Origin: Sandaracinomonas limnophila
Lineage (GTDB): Bacteria > Bacteroidota > Bacteroidia > Cytophagales > Spirosomataceae
Direction: 5' to 3'
Length of the DNA: 64,000 nt
Assembly (NCBI RefSeq): GCF_004005965.1
Contig: NZ_SACY01000003.1
Span: forward strand, 124,001 to 188,000
Part shown: piece by piece, positions 1-8,791 of the stretch
How the letters are laid out: the number at the start of each line of letters is the position of its first letter
Numbering within the stretch: position 1 is the first letter of the stretch
Program-made: the position numbers and the translations under genes
Notes under the pieces: model-generated
Database searches by the model: none
Seen by the model: only the letters and a program-made list of their open reading frames with translations
Told to the model about the DNA's origin: nothing

Positions 1-8
1 AATTACTT

Positions 9-749
9 ATGAAAAAATTATTAACACTCCTTCTATTAAGTTTTAGCCTAATAACCTTTGCTAAAAAACCAGATTCAAGATATTTTGAACTACGAATTTA
101 TTATTGCCATCCGGGTCGTTTAGATGCCCTATTAAATCGTTTTAGAAATCACACAACCAAGATTTTCGAAAAACATGGTATGACAAACGTGGGTTATTGG
201 ATTCCAAACAAAAATGACCAAAATGCACTGTATTATATCATGGCCTACCCTAGTCAAGCCGCAAGAGATTCTTCTTGGAAACACTTCTCAGCAGATCCTG
301 AATGGAAAGAAGTGGCGAAAAAATCAGAGGAGACTGGTAAAATTGTAGCTCGAGTAACTAGCATTTTCATGAATGCAACGGATTTTTCTCCAAAAATCAA
401 GAAAAATATCAAGTCGCCAGATAGAACTTTCGAAATGAGAACTTACACAGCTACTCCTGATAAAATCGAAAATGTTTTAGCTCGTTTTAGAAATCATACA
501 ACTAAATTGTTCGAAAAACATGGAATGACCAACATTGCCTATTTCAGAACTATTGAAAAAGAAGGTCAATCCAAATTACTTTATTTATTGGCACATAAAA
601 GCGAGGAAGCAGGAAAAGCATCTTTCGATGCCTTCAGAAATGACCCAGAATGGATAAAAGTTCGAGACGAATCAGAAAAAAATGGGAAAATTGTAGAAAA
701 AGTTGAATCCATTTTAATGAGTCCGACCGATTTCTCCACAATCAAATAA
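9..749 (+). CDS. NIPSNAP family protein, tandem domains, secreted
   Basis: A 246-residue protein with a signal peptide (MKKLLTLLLLSFSLITFA) followed by two copies of a NIPSNAP-type ferredoxin-like domain, about residues 24-125 and 138-245. The copies share the pattern FE(L/M)R.Y, RFRNHTT and FEKHGMTN, so the gene arose by internal duplication. NIPSNAP domains belong to the dimeric alpha/beta-barrel group; no catalytic residues are known and the role is unclear. In Bacteroidota such secreted proteins often lie near sugar-catabolic and PVC-type dehydrogenase-like genes, as here. The start lies 8 bases from the window edge, so its promoter cannot be judged. Family call firm, function unknown. 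Confidence 0.88.
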   Translation: MKKLLTLLLLSFSLITFAKKPDSRYFELRIYYCHPGRLDALLNRFRNHTTKIFEKHGMTNVGYWIPNKNDQNALYYIMAYPSQAARDSSWKHFSADPEWKEVAKKSEETGKIVARVTSIFMNATDFSPKIKKNIKSPDRTFEMRTYTATPDKIENVLARFRNHTTKLFEKHGMTNIAYFRTIEKEGQSKLLYLLAHKSEEAGKASFDAFRNDPEWIKVRDESEKNGKIVEKVESILMSPTDFSTIK

Positions 750-759
750 TCCTTTTTCG

Positions 760-767
760 TATCTTTG
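760..767 (+). promoter_or_regulatory. Candidate -7 box TATCTTTG
   Basis: TATCTTTG matches the Bacteroidota -7 consensus TAnnTTTG exactly and ends 6 nt before the ATG at 774. No clear -33 TTTG is seen 19-21 nt upstream. If used, transcription would begin at or next to the start codon, giving a leaderless or nearly leaderless message. Confidence 0.45.
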
Positions 768-773
768 TAAGAT

Positions 774-1718
774 ATGAACTGGACCAAAAAAGGCTTGATC
801 TACTGCCCAAAAGGCGAGCAAGAATGGAATGCAAACCTTTATGCACATGTAGTATGTGCAGATAATTCTTATGAGGACCGCATTCGATTATACTATTCTT
901 GTCGCGATTCCCTTGGCAGATGTCAAGCCTCTTTTATTGATTTAAATTCGAATGACCCTTCAAAAGTCATTTACGAACATCCTGAACCCATTTTAAGTTT
1001 AGGTAAAGCTGGTTTATTCGACGACTGCGGGATCATGCCAACTTGGTTTCTTCAAAATGGAGAAGAAAAGTGGTTGTATTATATCGGCTGGACGGTTCGA
1101 AATACCATCCCCTACCACAATGCCTTAGGCTTAGCCGTTTCAAAAGATGGCATTCAATTTGAGAAAAAATTTGAAGGACCAATCCTTTCTACCATTGCTA
1201 CAGAACCCTATTTCAACGGTTCGGCTTGTTTTCTTTTTGACAAAGGAAAATATAAGTGTTGGTACTTGAATTGCACTGAATGGACTCCTGATTCTGTAGG
1301 TCGATTGGAGCCCATGTACAACATTAAATATGCCGAATCAACTGATGGAATCAATTGGCAAAGAAATAATGTGGTAGCAATTGATTTCAAGGATAATGTG
1401 GAAGGTGGAATTTCTCGACCAAGTGTTATCATCGAAGATGGTATCTACAAAATGTGGTTCTCAGCACGTGCGAAAACAGATTATCGAGATAATAAATCTA
1501 GATCCTATCGCATTTATTATGCTGAATCTTTAGATGGGATTTCATGGAAAAGAAAGGATGATGAGACGGGAATTGATATCAGCTCTAATGAACAAGATTG
1601 GGATTCTCAAATGATTGAATATCCTTTGGTAATCAATCACAAAGGAAATAAAATTTTATTTTACAACGGAAATCACTTTGGTAAAACAGGTGTTGGCTAC
1701 GCAGTTTTAGATAAATAA
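774..1718 (+). CDS. Five-bladed propeller glycosidase-like protein (GH43/GH130-like)
   Basis: A 314-residue cytosolic protein with no signal peptide. Repeated blades end in patterns such as KYAESTDGINW, YYAESLDGISW and LAVSKDGIQF. These S.DG-aromatic repeats are typical of five-bladed beta-propellers related to GH43, GH130 and sucrose-type enzymes. Acidic residues occur in the expected style (DDCGIMPTW, SRPSVI) but I cannot assign catalytic ones. The stop overlaps the start of the next gene by one base (TAATG), which suggests translational coupling to a GT2 glycosyltransferase and a shared job in making or trimming a surface glycan. It could be a non-catalytic sugar-binding propeller. Confidence 0.7.
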   Translation: MNWTKKGLIYCPKGEQEWNANLYAHVVCADNSYEDRIRLYYSCRDSLGRCQASFIDLNSNDPSKVIYEHPEPILSLGKAGLFDDCGIMPTWFLQNGEEKWLYYIGWTVRNTIPYHNALGLAVSKDGIQFEKKFEGPILSTIATEPYFNGSACFLFDKGKYKCWYLNCTEWTPDSVGRLEPMYNIKYAESTDGINWQRNNVVAIDFKDNVEGGISRPSVIIEDGIYKMWFSARAKTDYRDNKSRSYRIYYAESLDGISWKRKDDETGIDISSNEQDWDSQMIEYPLVINHKGNKILFYNGNHFGKTGVGYAVLDK

Positions 1719-2731
1719 TGGATTTCAGTAGATTTGATCATGATGAATTTCCTGGCTCAAAGGTTTCAAACAAACCCAAAGTAAGTGTTTGTTTAATCAC
1801 CTATAAGCATGAAAATTACATTGAAAAATGCCTCGATTCCATTTTAGAACAACAAACTTCATTTGATTTTGAAATTGTTGTTGGAGAAGACCATTCTCCT
1901 GATAATACTGCAAAAATTCTAGAAGCTTATGCCCAAAAACATCCTGAAAAAATCAGAGCATTTATTCGCCCCAAAAATATAAGTGCCAAATTTAATTTTT
2001 TACATACCTTCTTCGCATGTAAAGGAGATTACATTGTTCATATAGAAGGCGACGACTATTTTTGCGACCCCAATAAACTACAAACACAAGTTGAATTTTT
2101 GGAACAAAACCCAAGCTACTCTGCCTGTTTTCACAATGCAATAATGCAATATGAAGATGAAATAGCTGTAGAAAACCACAACATTAATCCTCCAAACCAA
2201 AAAGCGATTATTCATTCTGAAGATTTTTTACAAGAAAAAGAGACTTGGTTCATGGCCACAGCTAGTGTCATGATGCGGCGAAAATTTGTAGAAACTCTTC
2301 CCGAATGGTTTTTGAAATCCAAAAGCGGAGATATTCCACTATATGTTATCTTGGCCGAACAAGGACCCATTGGATATATTGACAAAGTAATGACAGTCTA
2401 TCGTCGACATTTGGAAGGTATGTCATTTACAGATAGTAATCATCAACTAATTTTTCTCCAAAATAGGGTATTTATGTATTCCAAAATCGGAGAATATACC
2501 AAGGGGAAATACAAGCCATTGATAAATTCAATTCTTGGAGACTATTATTTAATGTACCTAGACACCCATGAATTGAAAAATAATTGGATCAAAAAATTCT
2601 GCTTTTTCCTAAAAGCATTCATTTTACTTCCTAAAGGTTCAAACAAAAAATTAAAAGAAGTATTTAAATCATCACTTCTCACTAATTTTTTGAAAAAAAT
2701 TCTAAAAATTTATCTTATTTTTAGAAGATAA
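1718..2731 (+). CDS. Family 2 glycosyltransferase
   Basis: A 337-residue GT-A glycosyltransferase. The N-terminal domain starts with KVSVCLITYKHENYIEKCLDSIL, the usual nucleotide-sugar-binding first strand and helix, followed by VVGEDHSPDNT and the DxD-like metal site EGDDYF near residue 112. The C-terminal 90 residues are basic, with a hydrophobic helix (KFCFFLKAFILLP) that may sit on the membrane surface. It starts inside the stop codon of the propeller gene. Acceptor and donor sugars cannot be told from sequence. Likely role: glycosylation of a cell-surface polysaccharide or glycoconjugate. Confidence 0.85.
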   Translation: MDFSRFDHDEFPGSKVSNKPKVSVCLITYKHENYIEKCLDSILEQQTSFDFEIVVGEDHSPDNTAKILEAYAQKHPEKIRAFIRPKNISAKFNFLHTFFACKGDYIVHIEGDDYFCDPNKLQTQVEFLEQNPSYSACFHNAIMQYEDEIAVENHNINPPNQKAIIHSEDFLQEKETWFMATASVMMRRKFVETLPEWFLKSKSGDIPLYVILAEQGPIGYIDKVMTVYRRHLEGMSFTDSNHQLIFLQNRVFMYSKIGEYTKGKYKPLINSILGDYYLMYLDTHELKNNWIKKFCFFLKAFILLPKGSNKKLKEVFKSSLLTNFLKKILKIYLIFRR

Positions 2732-2753
2732 TTATTGCCATAAACCTATTTAA

Positions 2754-5700
2754 ATGAAAAAATCATTTTTCTCAGTAAAAATGAAGTCACTTTTGTTGGC
2801 CTCATTTTTGTTGACTTCAGCCCTTTTATTTTCATTTTTCAATCAAAAATCAACTTTAATCAATGAATTAAGGAAGGATTACTTTGAAAGTCATAAGCAA
2901 AGTCCAGAGGAACTAGAAATTTATCCGGGATTAGAAGCTACCCTTTTTGCCTCGGAGCCTATGTTGAAAAATCCAACTAATATAGAAGTTGATGCACAGG
3001 GTAGAATTTGGGTACTTGAGGCATACAATTATCGTCCGGCTATCAATGGAAATCCAACCAATCCGGAAGGTGATCGAATATTGATTTTAGAAGATACCGA
3101 CAAAGATGGCAAAGCAGATAAAAAAACCGTTTTTTATCAATCAAAAGACCTAAATGCTCCTTTGGGAATTGCAGTTTTAGACAATATGGTCATTGTTTCA
3201 CAAAGTCCATACATCTGGAAAATGTACGATGACAATAGAGATGGGAAGGCCGACAGAAAAGAAATACTATTTCAAGGAATTGGCGGAGAACAGCACGACC
3301 ACGGGGCACATGCATTTGTATTTGGACCCGATGGCAAGCTTTATTTCAACATGGGAAATGAAGGCAAACAATTATTTGATGCGAAAGGAAAACCTGTATT
3401 AGACCAGGATGGGGACCCTATCAATCAAAAAAAATATCGCCAAGGTCTAGTATTTAGATGTAACGTAGACGGAAGTAAAGTGGAAGTTTTAGGACATAAT
3501 TTCCGAAATAATTATGAGGTAGCTGTTGATTCCTATGGCGCTTTATGGCAGTCAGATAACGATGACGATGGAAATAAGGGGGTACGTATCAATTCAGTTT
3601 TCGAACATGGAAATTATGGCTATGTTGATGAAATGACCGGTGAAGGCTGGTACATTTCACGTACAAATATGGAAAAAGAAGTTCCTTTAAAACACTGGCA
3701 CTTAAACGACCCGGGTGTGATGCCTAATTTATTACAAACTGGTTCGGGTTCTCCAACTGGTATGATTGTGTATGAGGGAAATTTACTTCCCGAAGTTTTC
3801 CAAAACCAAATGATTCATAGCGATGCTGGACCAAATGTTGTGCGCGCCTATCCCGTGAAAAAAGCTGGTGCAGGTTATTCCGCAAGCATACAAAATTTAC
3901 TATGGTCCACAAAAGACCAGTGGTTTAGACCATCTGATGTTTGTGTAGCTCCGGATGGATCGGTATTTGTATCTGATTGGTATGACCCAGGTGTGGGAGG
4001 ACACCAAGCGGGCGACCAAGTAAAGGGCAGAATCTATCGAATTGCCCCTAAAGGACACTCCTATAATGTAAAGGAATTTAAATCGAATACAGTTGCAGAA
4101 TGTATTGAAGAATTGAAAAATCCAAATCTTGCTCGTAGATATTTAGCATTTGAGGCCTTACAAAAAAAAGGTACTGAGGCAAAATTAGCTTTGGAAAATA
4201 TGCTTGCCACAGATTCAAATCCACGAATGAAAGCAAGAGCCTTTTGGGTATTAAATCAATTAGCTCCAAGTATTGAAAGGATTGAACAATTAGCAAAAAA
4301 TGAGGTACCTGAATTGAGAATGTCGGCAATTCGTGCTGCTAAACAATTGTCATTTGGCAAATGGAAACATATTGCAAAAGCCCTGGTTACAGACTCAGAT
4401 ATTCAGGTAAAACGAGAATTAGCCATTGCACTTCGTCATAATGGTGAGCCTTTAGCCGACGAAATTTGGTCTCAATTAGCCTTGAGCTACGACGGCGCAG
4501 ACCGTTGGTATGTAGAAGCCTTGGGAATTGGAGCAGATGGCAATTGGAACCAACGATTTGAAAAAGTTTTAAGCAAGAAAAATGAGCTTTCAGAAGCTGC
4601 TTTCAATGGTATCGTTTGGCGCTCAAGAGGAAGCAAATCTCTTCCCTACTTATTAGCAATTCTAGAAAACAATCAAGATACCGACAGCAAATTGGCTTAT
4701 TTTAGAGCCTTAGATTTCAACGAGAGCAAAGAAAAGTCAAACGAATTAGTCAAATTAATTCAAGGTAGATTTGCCAAAGACTTAAAAGCCCAAATGCTTT
4801 GCTTGAAACATTTAGACCCTAATTATTTTACTGAAAATCCAAACAAACTTTCTGTCTTACAAGGTTTGATTCAGCAAACAAAAGACGTTGAATACCTTGA
4901 TCTAGTTTTAAAATACAAACTAGAAACAGAAAAACCGAAAGTATTGGATTATATTCTAAAAGGAAACCAACAACCAAAAGCTGCTCAAGTAATGTATGAA
5001 ATTGGAGCAGGAAATTTCCTTCAAAATACTTTTGATAAAGCATCTGAAAATGACAAAAAAACGATCATAGATGCAGTGAAAAGTGTTGGAAAACCACAAT
5101 CTTTGGCCTTGTTATTTGGAGCTATTACCAATCCAAAATTAAGTTTTGAAATCCAACGAGAAGCTGCAAAGCGAATAGGCAATTCATATCCATTAGAAGA
5201 AACCGTGTTATCCTATTTGAAGGACAAAAAAATACCGGAAAAACACATTCCGTCAGTGGTCGAAAGTTTATCAAGAGCATGGAGAAAGGCTATAAGAATG
5301 GAGGCGAATTCCTACCTTGGACAAAGTCTACCTAAGACCAATCACCCAGCCATTGCAGACATGGTAAAAATGACTGGTAATGCTGCAAAAGGTATTGAAA
5401 CGTTTGTAAACCTTTGTGCTATGTGTCACCAAGTAAACGAAAAAGGCACCGATTTTGGACCTAAACTTTCTGAAATTGGTTCTAAATTATCCAAAGAAGG
5501 AATGTACTTATCCATTTTGCATCCAAATGCGGGTATTGGATTTGGTTTTGAAGGCTTTGATATTCAAATGAAAAATGGAGATGCTTTCCAAGGATTAATC
5601 CTTTCTAAAAATGAAACAGATATTGTATTAAAATTACCAGGCGGTACCCAACAAAGGATCAAAACATCCGGAATAAAATCGATGAAAATGATGGAAGAGT

Positions 5701-5789
5701 CTATGATGCCTGCCGGATTAGCCGATGGAATCAAAACCCAAGAATTAGTTGATTTAGTTGAATATTTATCAAGTTTAAAAAAGAAATAA
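2754..5789 (+). CDS. PVC-type membrane-bound dehydrogenase-like protein with HEAT repeats and cytochrome c
   Basis: A 1011-residue exported protein. A membrane or signal segment lies at about residues 10-28, then a beta-propeller of the Piru_Ver_Nterm type (about 50-440; LEIYPGLEATLFASEP, DTDKDGKADKK, QWFRPSDVCVAPDGSVFVSDWYDPG). A helical HEAT-like region (about 440-870) follows, and then a c-type haem domain with C888-A-M-C891-H892. The domain order matches the TIGR02604/TIGR02603 families described in Planctomycetes and Bacteroidota. The propeller is thought to oxidise a sugar-like substrate and pass electrons to the haem, but no substrate is established. It is followed after one base by a Tat-type isomerase, so the two probably act together in periplasmic carbohydrate breakdown. 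Confidence 0.88.
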   Translation: MKKSFFSVKMKSLLLASFLLTSALLFSFFNQKSTLINELRKDYFESHKQSPEELEIYPGLEATLFASEPMLKNPTNIEVDAQGRIWVLEAYNYRPAINGNPTNPEGDRILILEDTDKDGKADKKTVFYQSKDLNAPLGIAVLDNMVIVSQSPYIWKMYDDNRDGKADRKEILFQGIGGEQHDHGAHAFVFGPDGKLYFNMGNEGKQLFDAKGKPVLDQDGDPINQKKYRQGLVFRCNVDGSKVEVLGHNFRNNYEVAVDSYGALWQSDNDDDGNKGVRINSVFEHGNYGYVDEMTGEGWYISRTNMEKEVPLKHWHLNDPGVMPNLLQTGSGSPTGMIVYEGNLLPEVFQNQMIHSDAGPNVVRAYPVKKAGAGYSASIQNLLWSTKDQWFRPSDVCVAPDGSVFVSDWYDPGVGGHQAGDQVKGRIYRIAPKGHSYNVKEFKSNTVAECIEELKNPNLARRYLAFEALQKKGTEAKLALENMLATDSNPRMKARAFWVLNQLAPSIERIEQLAKNEVPELRMSAIRAAKQLSFGKWKHIAKALVTDSDIQVKRELAIALRHNGEPLADEIWSQLALSYDGADRWYVEALGIGADGNWNQRFEKVLSKKNELSEAAFNGIVWRSRGSKSLPYLLAILENNQDTDSKLAYFRALDFNESKEKSNELVKLIQGRFAKDLKAQMLCLKHLDPNYFTENPNKLSVLQGLIQQTKDVEYLDLVLKYKLETEKPKVLDYILKGNQQPKAAQVMYEIGAGNFLQNTFDKASENDKKTIIDAVKSVGKPQSLALLFGAITNPKLSFEIQREAAKRIGNSYPLEETVLSYLKDKKIPEKHIPSVVESLSRAWRKAIRMEANSYLGQSLPKTNHPAIADMVKMTGNAAKGIETFVNLCAMCHQVNEKGTDFGPKLSEIGSKLSKEGMYLSILHPNAGIGFGFEGFDIQMKNGDAFQGLILSKNETDIVLKLPGGTQQRIKTSGIKSMKMMEESMMPAGLADGIKTQELVDLVEYLSSLKKK

Positions 5790-5790
5790 G

Positions 5791-6699
5791 ATGAACAGAA
5801 GAGATTTTTCTAAAATATTATCTGGAGCTGGTTTACTTCCTCTATTGGGAAGTTTTGAAACGAAGGCAAACGTTTTGGCTGAAAAAACTTTTTCCCTCAA
5901 TTACGCTCCTCATTTCGGAATGTTTAAAAATTCAGCTGGAGAAAACCTGATCGACCAATTGAAATTCATGCATGAAATGGGATTCCGCGCTTTAGAAGAT
6001 AATGAAATGATGGAACGACCAATTGAAATGCAAACCAAAATTGGAGAAACCCTAGCTAAATTAGATATGAAAATGGGGGTTTTCGTTGTTAAATTTGATG
6101 GCTTTTTCGACAAATCGCACATGACAACCGGAAAAAAAGAATGGACTAATAAATTCTTGGCTGCATGCCATCAAGCGGTAGAAACTTCAAAAAGGGTAAA
6201 TGCTAAATGGATGACCGTTGTGCCTGGTAATTTTACCCGCGAATTACCAATGGGTATTCAAACGGGAAACGTCATTGAAAATCTCAAAAGAGCTGCTGAA
6301 ATCTTTGAACCCCATCAAGTTAGCATGGTTTTAGAACCTCTTAGCGACAACCCAGACCTGTTTCTACGTCATTCTGATCAATCCTTTGAAATCTGCAAAG
6401 CAGTAGGAAGCACTGCATGCAAAACCTTGTTCGACATTTACCACATGCAAAGAAATGAAGGAAATTTAATAAAAATGATGGAGCAATGCTGGGATGAAAT
6501 AGCCTATATTCAAATTGGTGATAATCCTGGACGTAAAGAACCAGGCACCGGAGAAGTAAATTATGGCAAAATTTTCGATTGGCTACGCAAGAAAAATTAC
6601 CAGGGAGTACTCGGGATGGAACATGGCAACTCGATAGCAGGCAAAGAAGGAGAGCAAGCCTTGATACAAGCCTATAGAAAAGCAGATACTGCCTATTGA
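5791..6699 (+). CDS. Tat-exported sugar isomerase/epimerase, hydroxypyruvate isomerase-like
   Basis: A 302-residue TIM-barrel protein of the AP-endonuclease 2/xylose isomerase-like family. The N terminus MNRRDFSKILSGAGLLPLLG has a twin-arginine pattern (R3-R4-D-F) followed by a hydrophobic stretch, so it is probably exported folded. Metal-site style residues are seen in VLEPL, TLFDIYHMQ, IQIGDNPGR and GMEHG, as in hydroxypyruvate isomerase relatives. It starts one base after the stop of the haem-binding protein and is surely cotranscribed with it. The exact substrate is not predictable. Confidence 0.85.
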   Translation: MNRRDFSKILSGAGLLPLLGSFETKANVLAEKTFSLNYAPHFGMFKNSAGENLIDQLKFMHEMGFRALEDNEMMERPIEMQTKIGETLAKLDMKMGVFVVKFDGFFDKSHMTTGKKEWTNKFLAACHQAVETSKRVNAKWMTVVPGNFTRELPMGIQTGNVIENLKRAAEIFEPHQVSMVLEPLSDNPDLFLRHSDQSFEICKAVGSTACKTLFDIYHMQRNEGNLIKMMEQCWDEIAYIQIGDNPGRKEPGTGEVNYGKIFDWLRKKNYQGVLGMEHGNSIAGKEGEQALIQAYRKADTAY

Positions 6700-6743
6700 T
6701 TTTTTAAAAATAATTTAGATATTTGCTTAACTATTTAAATAAT

Positions 6744-7031
6744 ATGGAAGCAATCATAAAAGGTTTGAATGATGGGACACGAAGAGAAATTCTTCAATTT
6801 TTAGTGGAAGGCCCAAAAAATGCGGGAGAAATTGCAAAGCAATTTTCAATTTCTAAACCAAGTATTTCGCATCATTTAGAGATTTTAAAACAATCTAATT
6901 TAATAGATGCTGAAAAAAAAGGGCAATTTGTATTTTACACTCTCAAAAAAGATGGATTTTATGCCTTGCATGAATGGTTGATGGAGTTTGCAAAACATTT
7001 TGAATTTTCAAAACCAAAAATTAGATTATAA
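6744..7031 (+). CDS. ArsR-type winged-helix repressor, SdpR-like
   Basis: A 95-residue DNA-binding protein. The start is set at the ATG at 6744 (MEAIIKGLNDGTRREILQFL); an upstream TTG at 6723 would add seven poorly supported residues. The helix-turn-helix region is AGEIAKQFSISKPSISHHLEILKQSNLI, followed by a beta wing (AEKKGQFVFYTLKKDG). The opening (KGLNDGTRREIL) and short C-terminal helix match the autorepressor SdpR subgroup. No metal-binding Cys pair is present. SdpR-like genes usually precede an SdpI-like membrane protein; here the next gene is an unrelated soluble protein. Confidence 0.85.
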   Translation: MEAIIKGLNDGTRREILQFLVEGPKNAGEIAKQFSISKPSISHHLEILKQSNLIDAEKKGQFVFYTLKKDGFYALHEWLMEFAKHFEFSKPKIRL

Positions 7032-7051
7032 ATTGTGCTGAAATTATACAT

Positions 7052-7528
7052 ATGACTTATATACCTACTTCCCTATCCATTTTAAAAACAGAATTAAGTG
7101 GTAATTTAATAGGAATTGCTATTCAAAAATTACCTAAAAGAAGCATTTTCCAATCAATTGGCGACTACTTTTCGAGTAAATCAGGCAATGAGCGCATTAG
7201 TTTTTTGTTGGTATCTGATCAACATATTTTAAGCATCCATACTCGAGGAAATGAAATTTTGGAAAAATTAGAAATCCCCAAAACTCATATTTCAAAAATT
7301 CAAACCTGGAATAAGTCGAGCCACGAACCGCAACAATTAGACATTCAAATTGTTACAGAAACACCTGGAAAAAAGGAAGGACAAACAATTCATAAAACAT
7401 TTGATTTCGAACTTTTCCCAGCGTTTTTAGGGACTAACACTTCGAAAATTGAGGTTCTATCAGAAATAGTTGAGGTAAAAAATCAATTCAATCAATTGAT
7501 TGAATATTTTACAAATTGGGGGAAATAA
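7052..7528 (+). CDS. Hypothetical protein next to SdpR-like regulator
   Basis: A 158-residue protein that I do not recognise. It has no signal peptide or membrane helix. The middle (ISFLLVSDQHILSIHTRGNEILEKLEIPKTHI) reads as alternating beta strands, reminiscent of a PH-like or response-sensing fold, and the C-terminal end (IVEVKNQFNQLIEYF) as an amphipathic helix. It lies 20 bases after the ArsR-type gene in the same direction, so it is a likely partner or target of that regulator. Its stop abuts the stop of the convergent MFS gene (TAATTA). Confidence 0.7.
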   Translation: MTYIPTSLSILKTELSGNLIGIAIQKLPKRSIFQSIGDYFSSKSGNERISFLLVSDQHILSIHTRGNEILEKLEIPKTHISKIQTWNKSSHEPQQLDIQIVTETPGKKEGQTIHKTFDFELFPAFLGTNTSKIEVLSEIVEVKNQFNQLIEYFTNWGK

Positions 7529-8791
7529 TTACTCTTCCCCTACTTTTTTATCAACACGTAAAGCAAACAATTCCTTTGATTTAAAGGCCACAATACTAAC
7601 TAAGGTTAAGGTTGTGATTGCCCCGACTACAACAGATGGGATGGTACCCAATAGTTTTGCAGCCAATCCCGATTCAAAGGCTCCAAGTTCATTGGATGAA
7701 CTTACAAAAATGCCATTAACTGACGATACACGACCACGCATTTCGTCTGGTGTATAAAATCGTAAAACGGTTTGTCGGATAACCACAGAAACCGAATCAA
7801 AAGCTCCTGTTAGGAAAAGTGCAACAACTGTCAATACAAAATTGGTAGAGAGCGCAAAAACCAAAGTTGCTATTCCGAATCCAAAAATAGCCAACAATAA
7901 ATTTCTCCAAGCTTTTTTCAAAGGTGGGTAATAAATCATAAATGCCATAGTTGAAACAGCTCCCAAAGATGGCGCCGCACGTAAAATACCCAATCCCTCA
8001 GCACCTACTTTTAAAATATCTTCAGCAAAAATGGGTAAAATAGCCACTACCCCACCGAACAAAACGGAAAACAAATCCAAAGAAATCGCATACAGAATAA
8101 TTTTTGTTTTAAATACAAATTGGATTCCTTCCTTTAAGCTTTGCCAAATCGTTTCATGGCTTTGTTTTTTGGGAGGAATAGGTTTTTTTGCAATAAAGGT
8201 AATACAAGCCATGACTACAAAAAGCAAGGCAATAACTACCCAAAGGGACCCTGAAAGTCCAATCCAAGCGTATAAAAATCCTGCCATACCAGGACCCATG
8301 ATGGCCCCAACCTGCCAAAAAGAACTATTCCAAGTGGCTGCATTGGCAAACACTTCCTTGGGAACTAAAAAAGGGTTTAAAGAAGAAGCTGCAGGTGAAA
8401 AGAATCCTTTTGACAAACCGATCAAGAATATCACAAAATAAATTGCATAAATGTGAAACTGGGTATCTGTACTCACCAATTCATTGGCAGAATAAAGTAA
8501 TATAAATGAGCCTAAAATAATAAAACTCAAACTGATTTGCAGGATTCGTTTCTTATCTCGGGTATCGGCAAAATGTCCTCCAAACAAGGCCAAACAAATA
8601 TAGGGCACCACTTCTGCCAATCCGATTAGTCCAAGTGCTAATGGATTATGCGTAATCTTATAAATTTCATAAGATAAAATCACCTCCTGCATTAATAATG
8701 CCATTGTGAAAACAGAATTACCCACAATAAAGGCCCTAAATTCTGGAAACTTTAAGGCAGCATAAGGATCTTTGTTTTCAAAAAATGTCAT
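7529..8791 (-). CDS. MFS transporter, EntS-like
   Basis: A 420-residue permease with about 12 membrane helices. The ATG at 8791 (MTFFENKDPYAALKFPEFRAFIVGN) is chosen over an in-frame ATG at 8839, which would overlap the upstream gene by 62 bases. The loop-2 motif GHFADTRDKKRIL and FYTPDEMRGRVSSV toward the C terminus are typical of the MFS_3/EntS-like group that exports siderophores or drugs. The start overlaps the end of the UbiA-like gene by 14 bases, indicating one operon. The substrate is unknown. Confidence 0.88.
   Translation of the reverse strand: MTFFENKDPYAALKFPEFRAFIVGNSVFTMALLMQEVILSYEIYKITHNPLALGLIGLAEVVPYICLALFGGHFADTRDKKRILQISLSFIILGSFILLYSANELVSTDTQFHIYAIYFVIFLIGLSKGFFSPAASSLNPFLVPKEVFANAATWNSSFWQVGAIMGPGMAGFLYAWIGLSGSLWVVIALLFVVMACITFIAKKPIPPKKQSHETIWQSLKEGIQFVFKTKIILYAISLDLFSVLFGGVVAILPIFAEDILKVGAEGLGILRAAPSLGAVSTMAFMIYYPPLKKAWRNLLLAIFGFGIATLVFALSTNFVLTVVALFLTGAFDSVSVVIRQTVLRFYTPDEMRGRVSSVNGIFVSSSNELGAFESGLAAKLLGTIPSVVVGAITTLTLVSIVAFKSKELFALRVDKKVGEE

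Noticed and set aside
7500-7757. 85-codon plus-strand ORF opposite the MFS gene
   Set aside because: It lies antisense to a well-supported permease and has no recognisable features.
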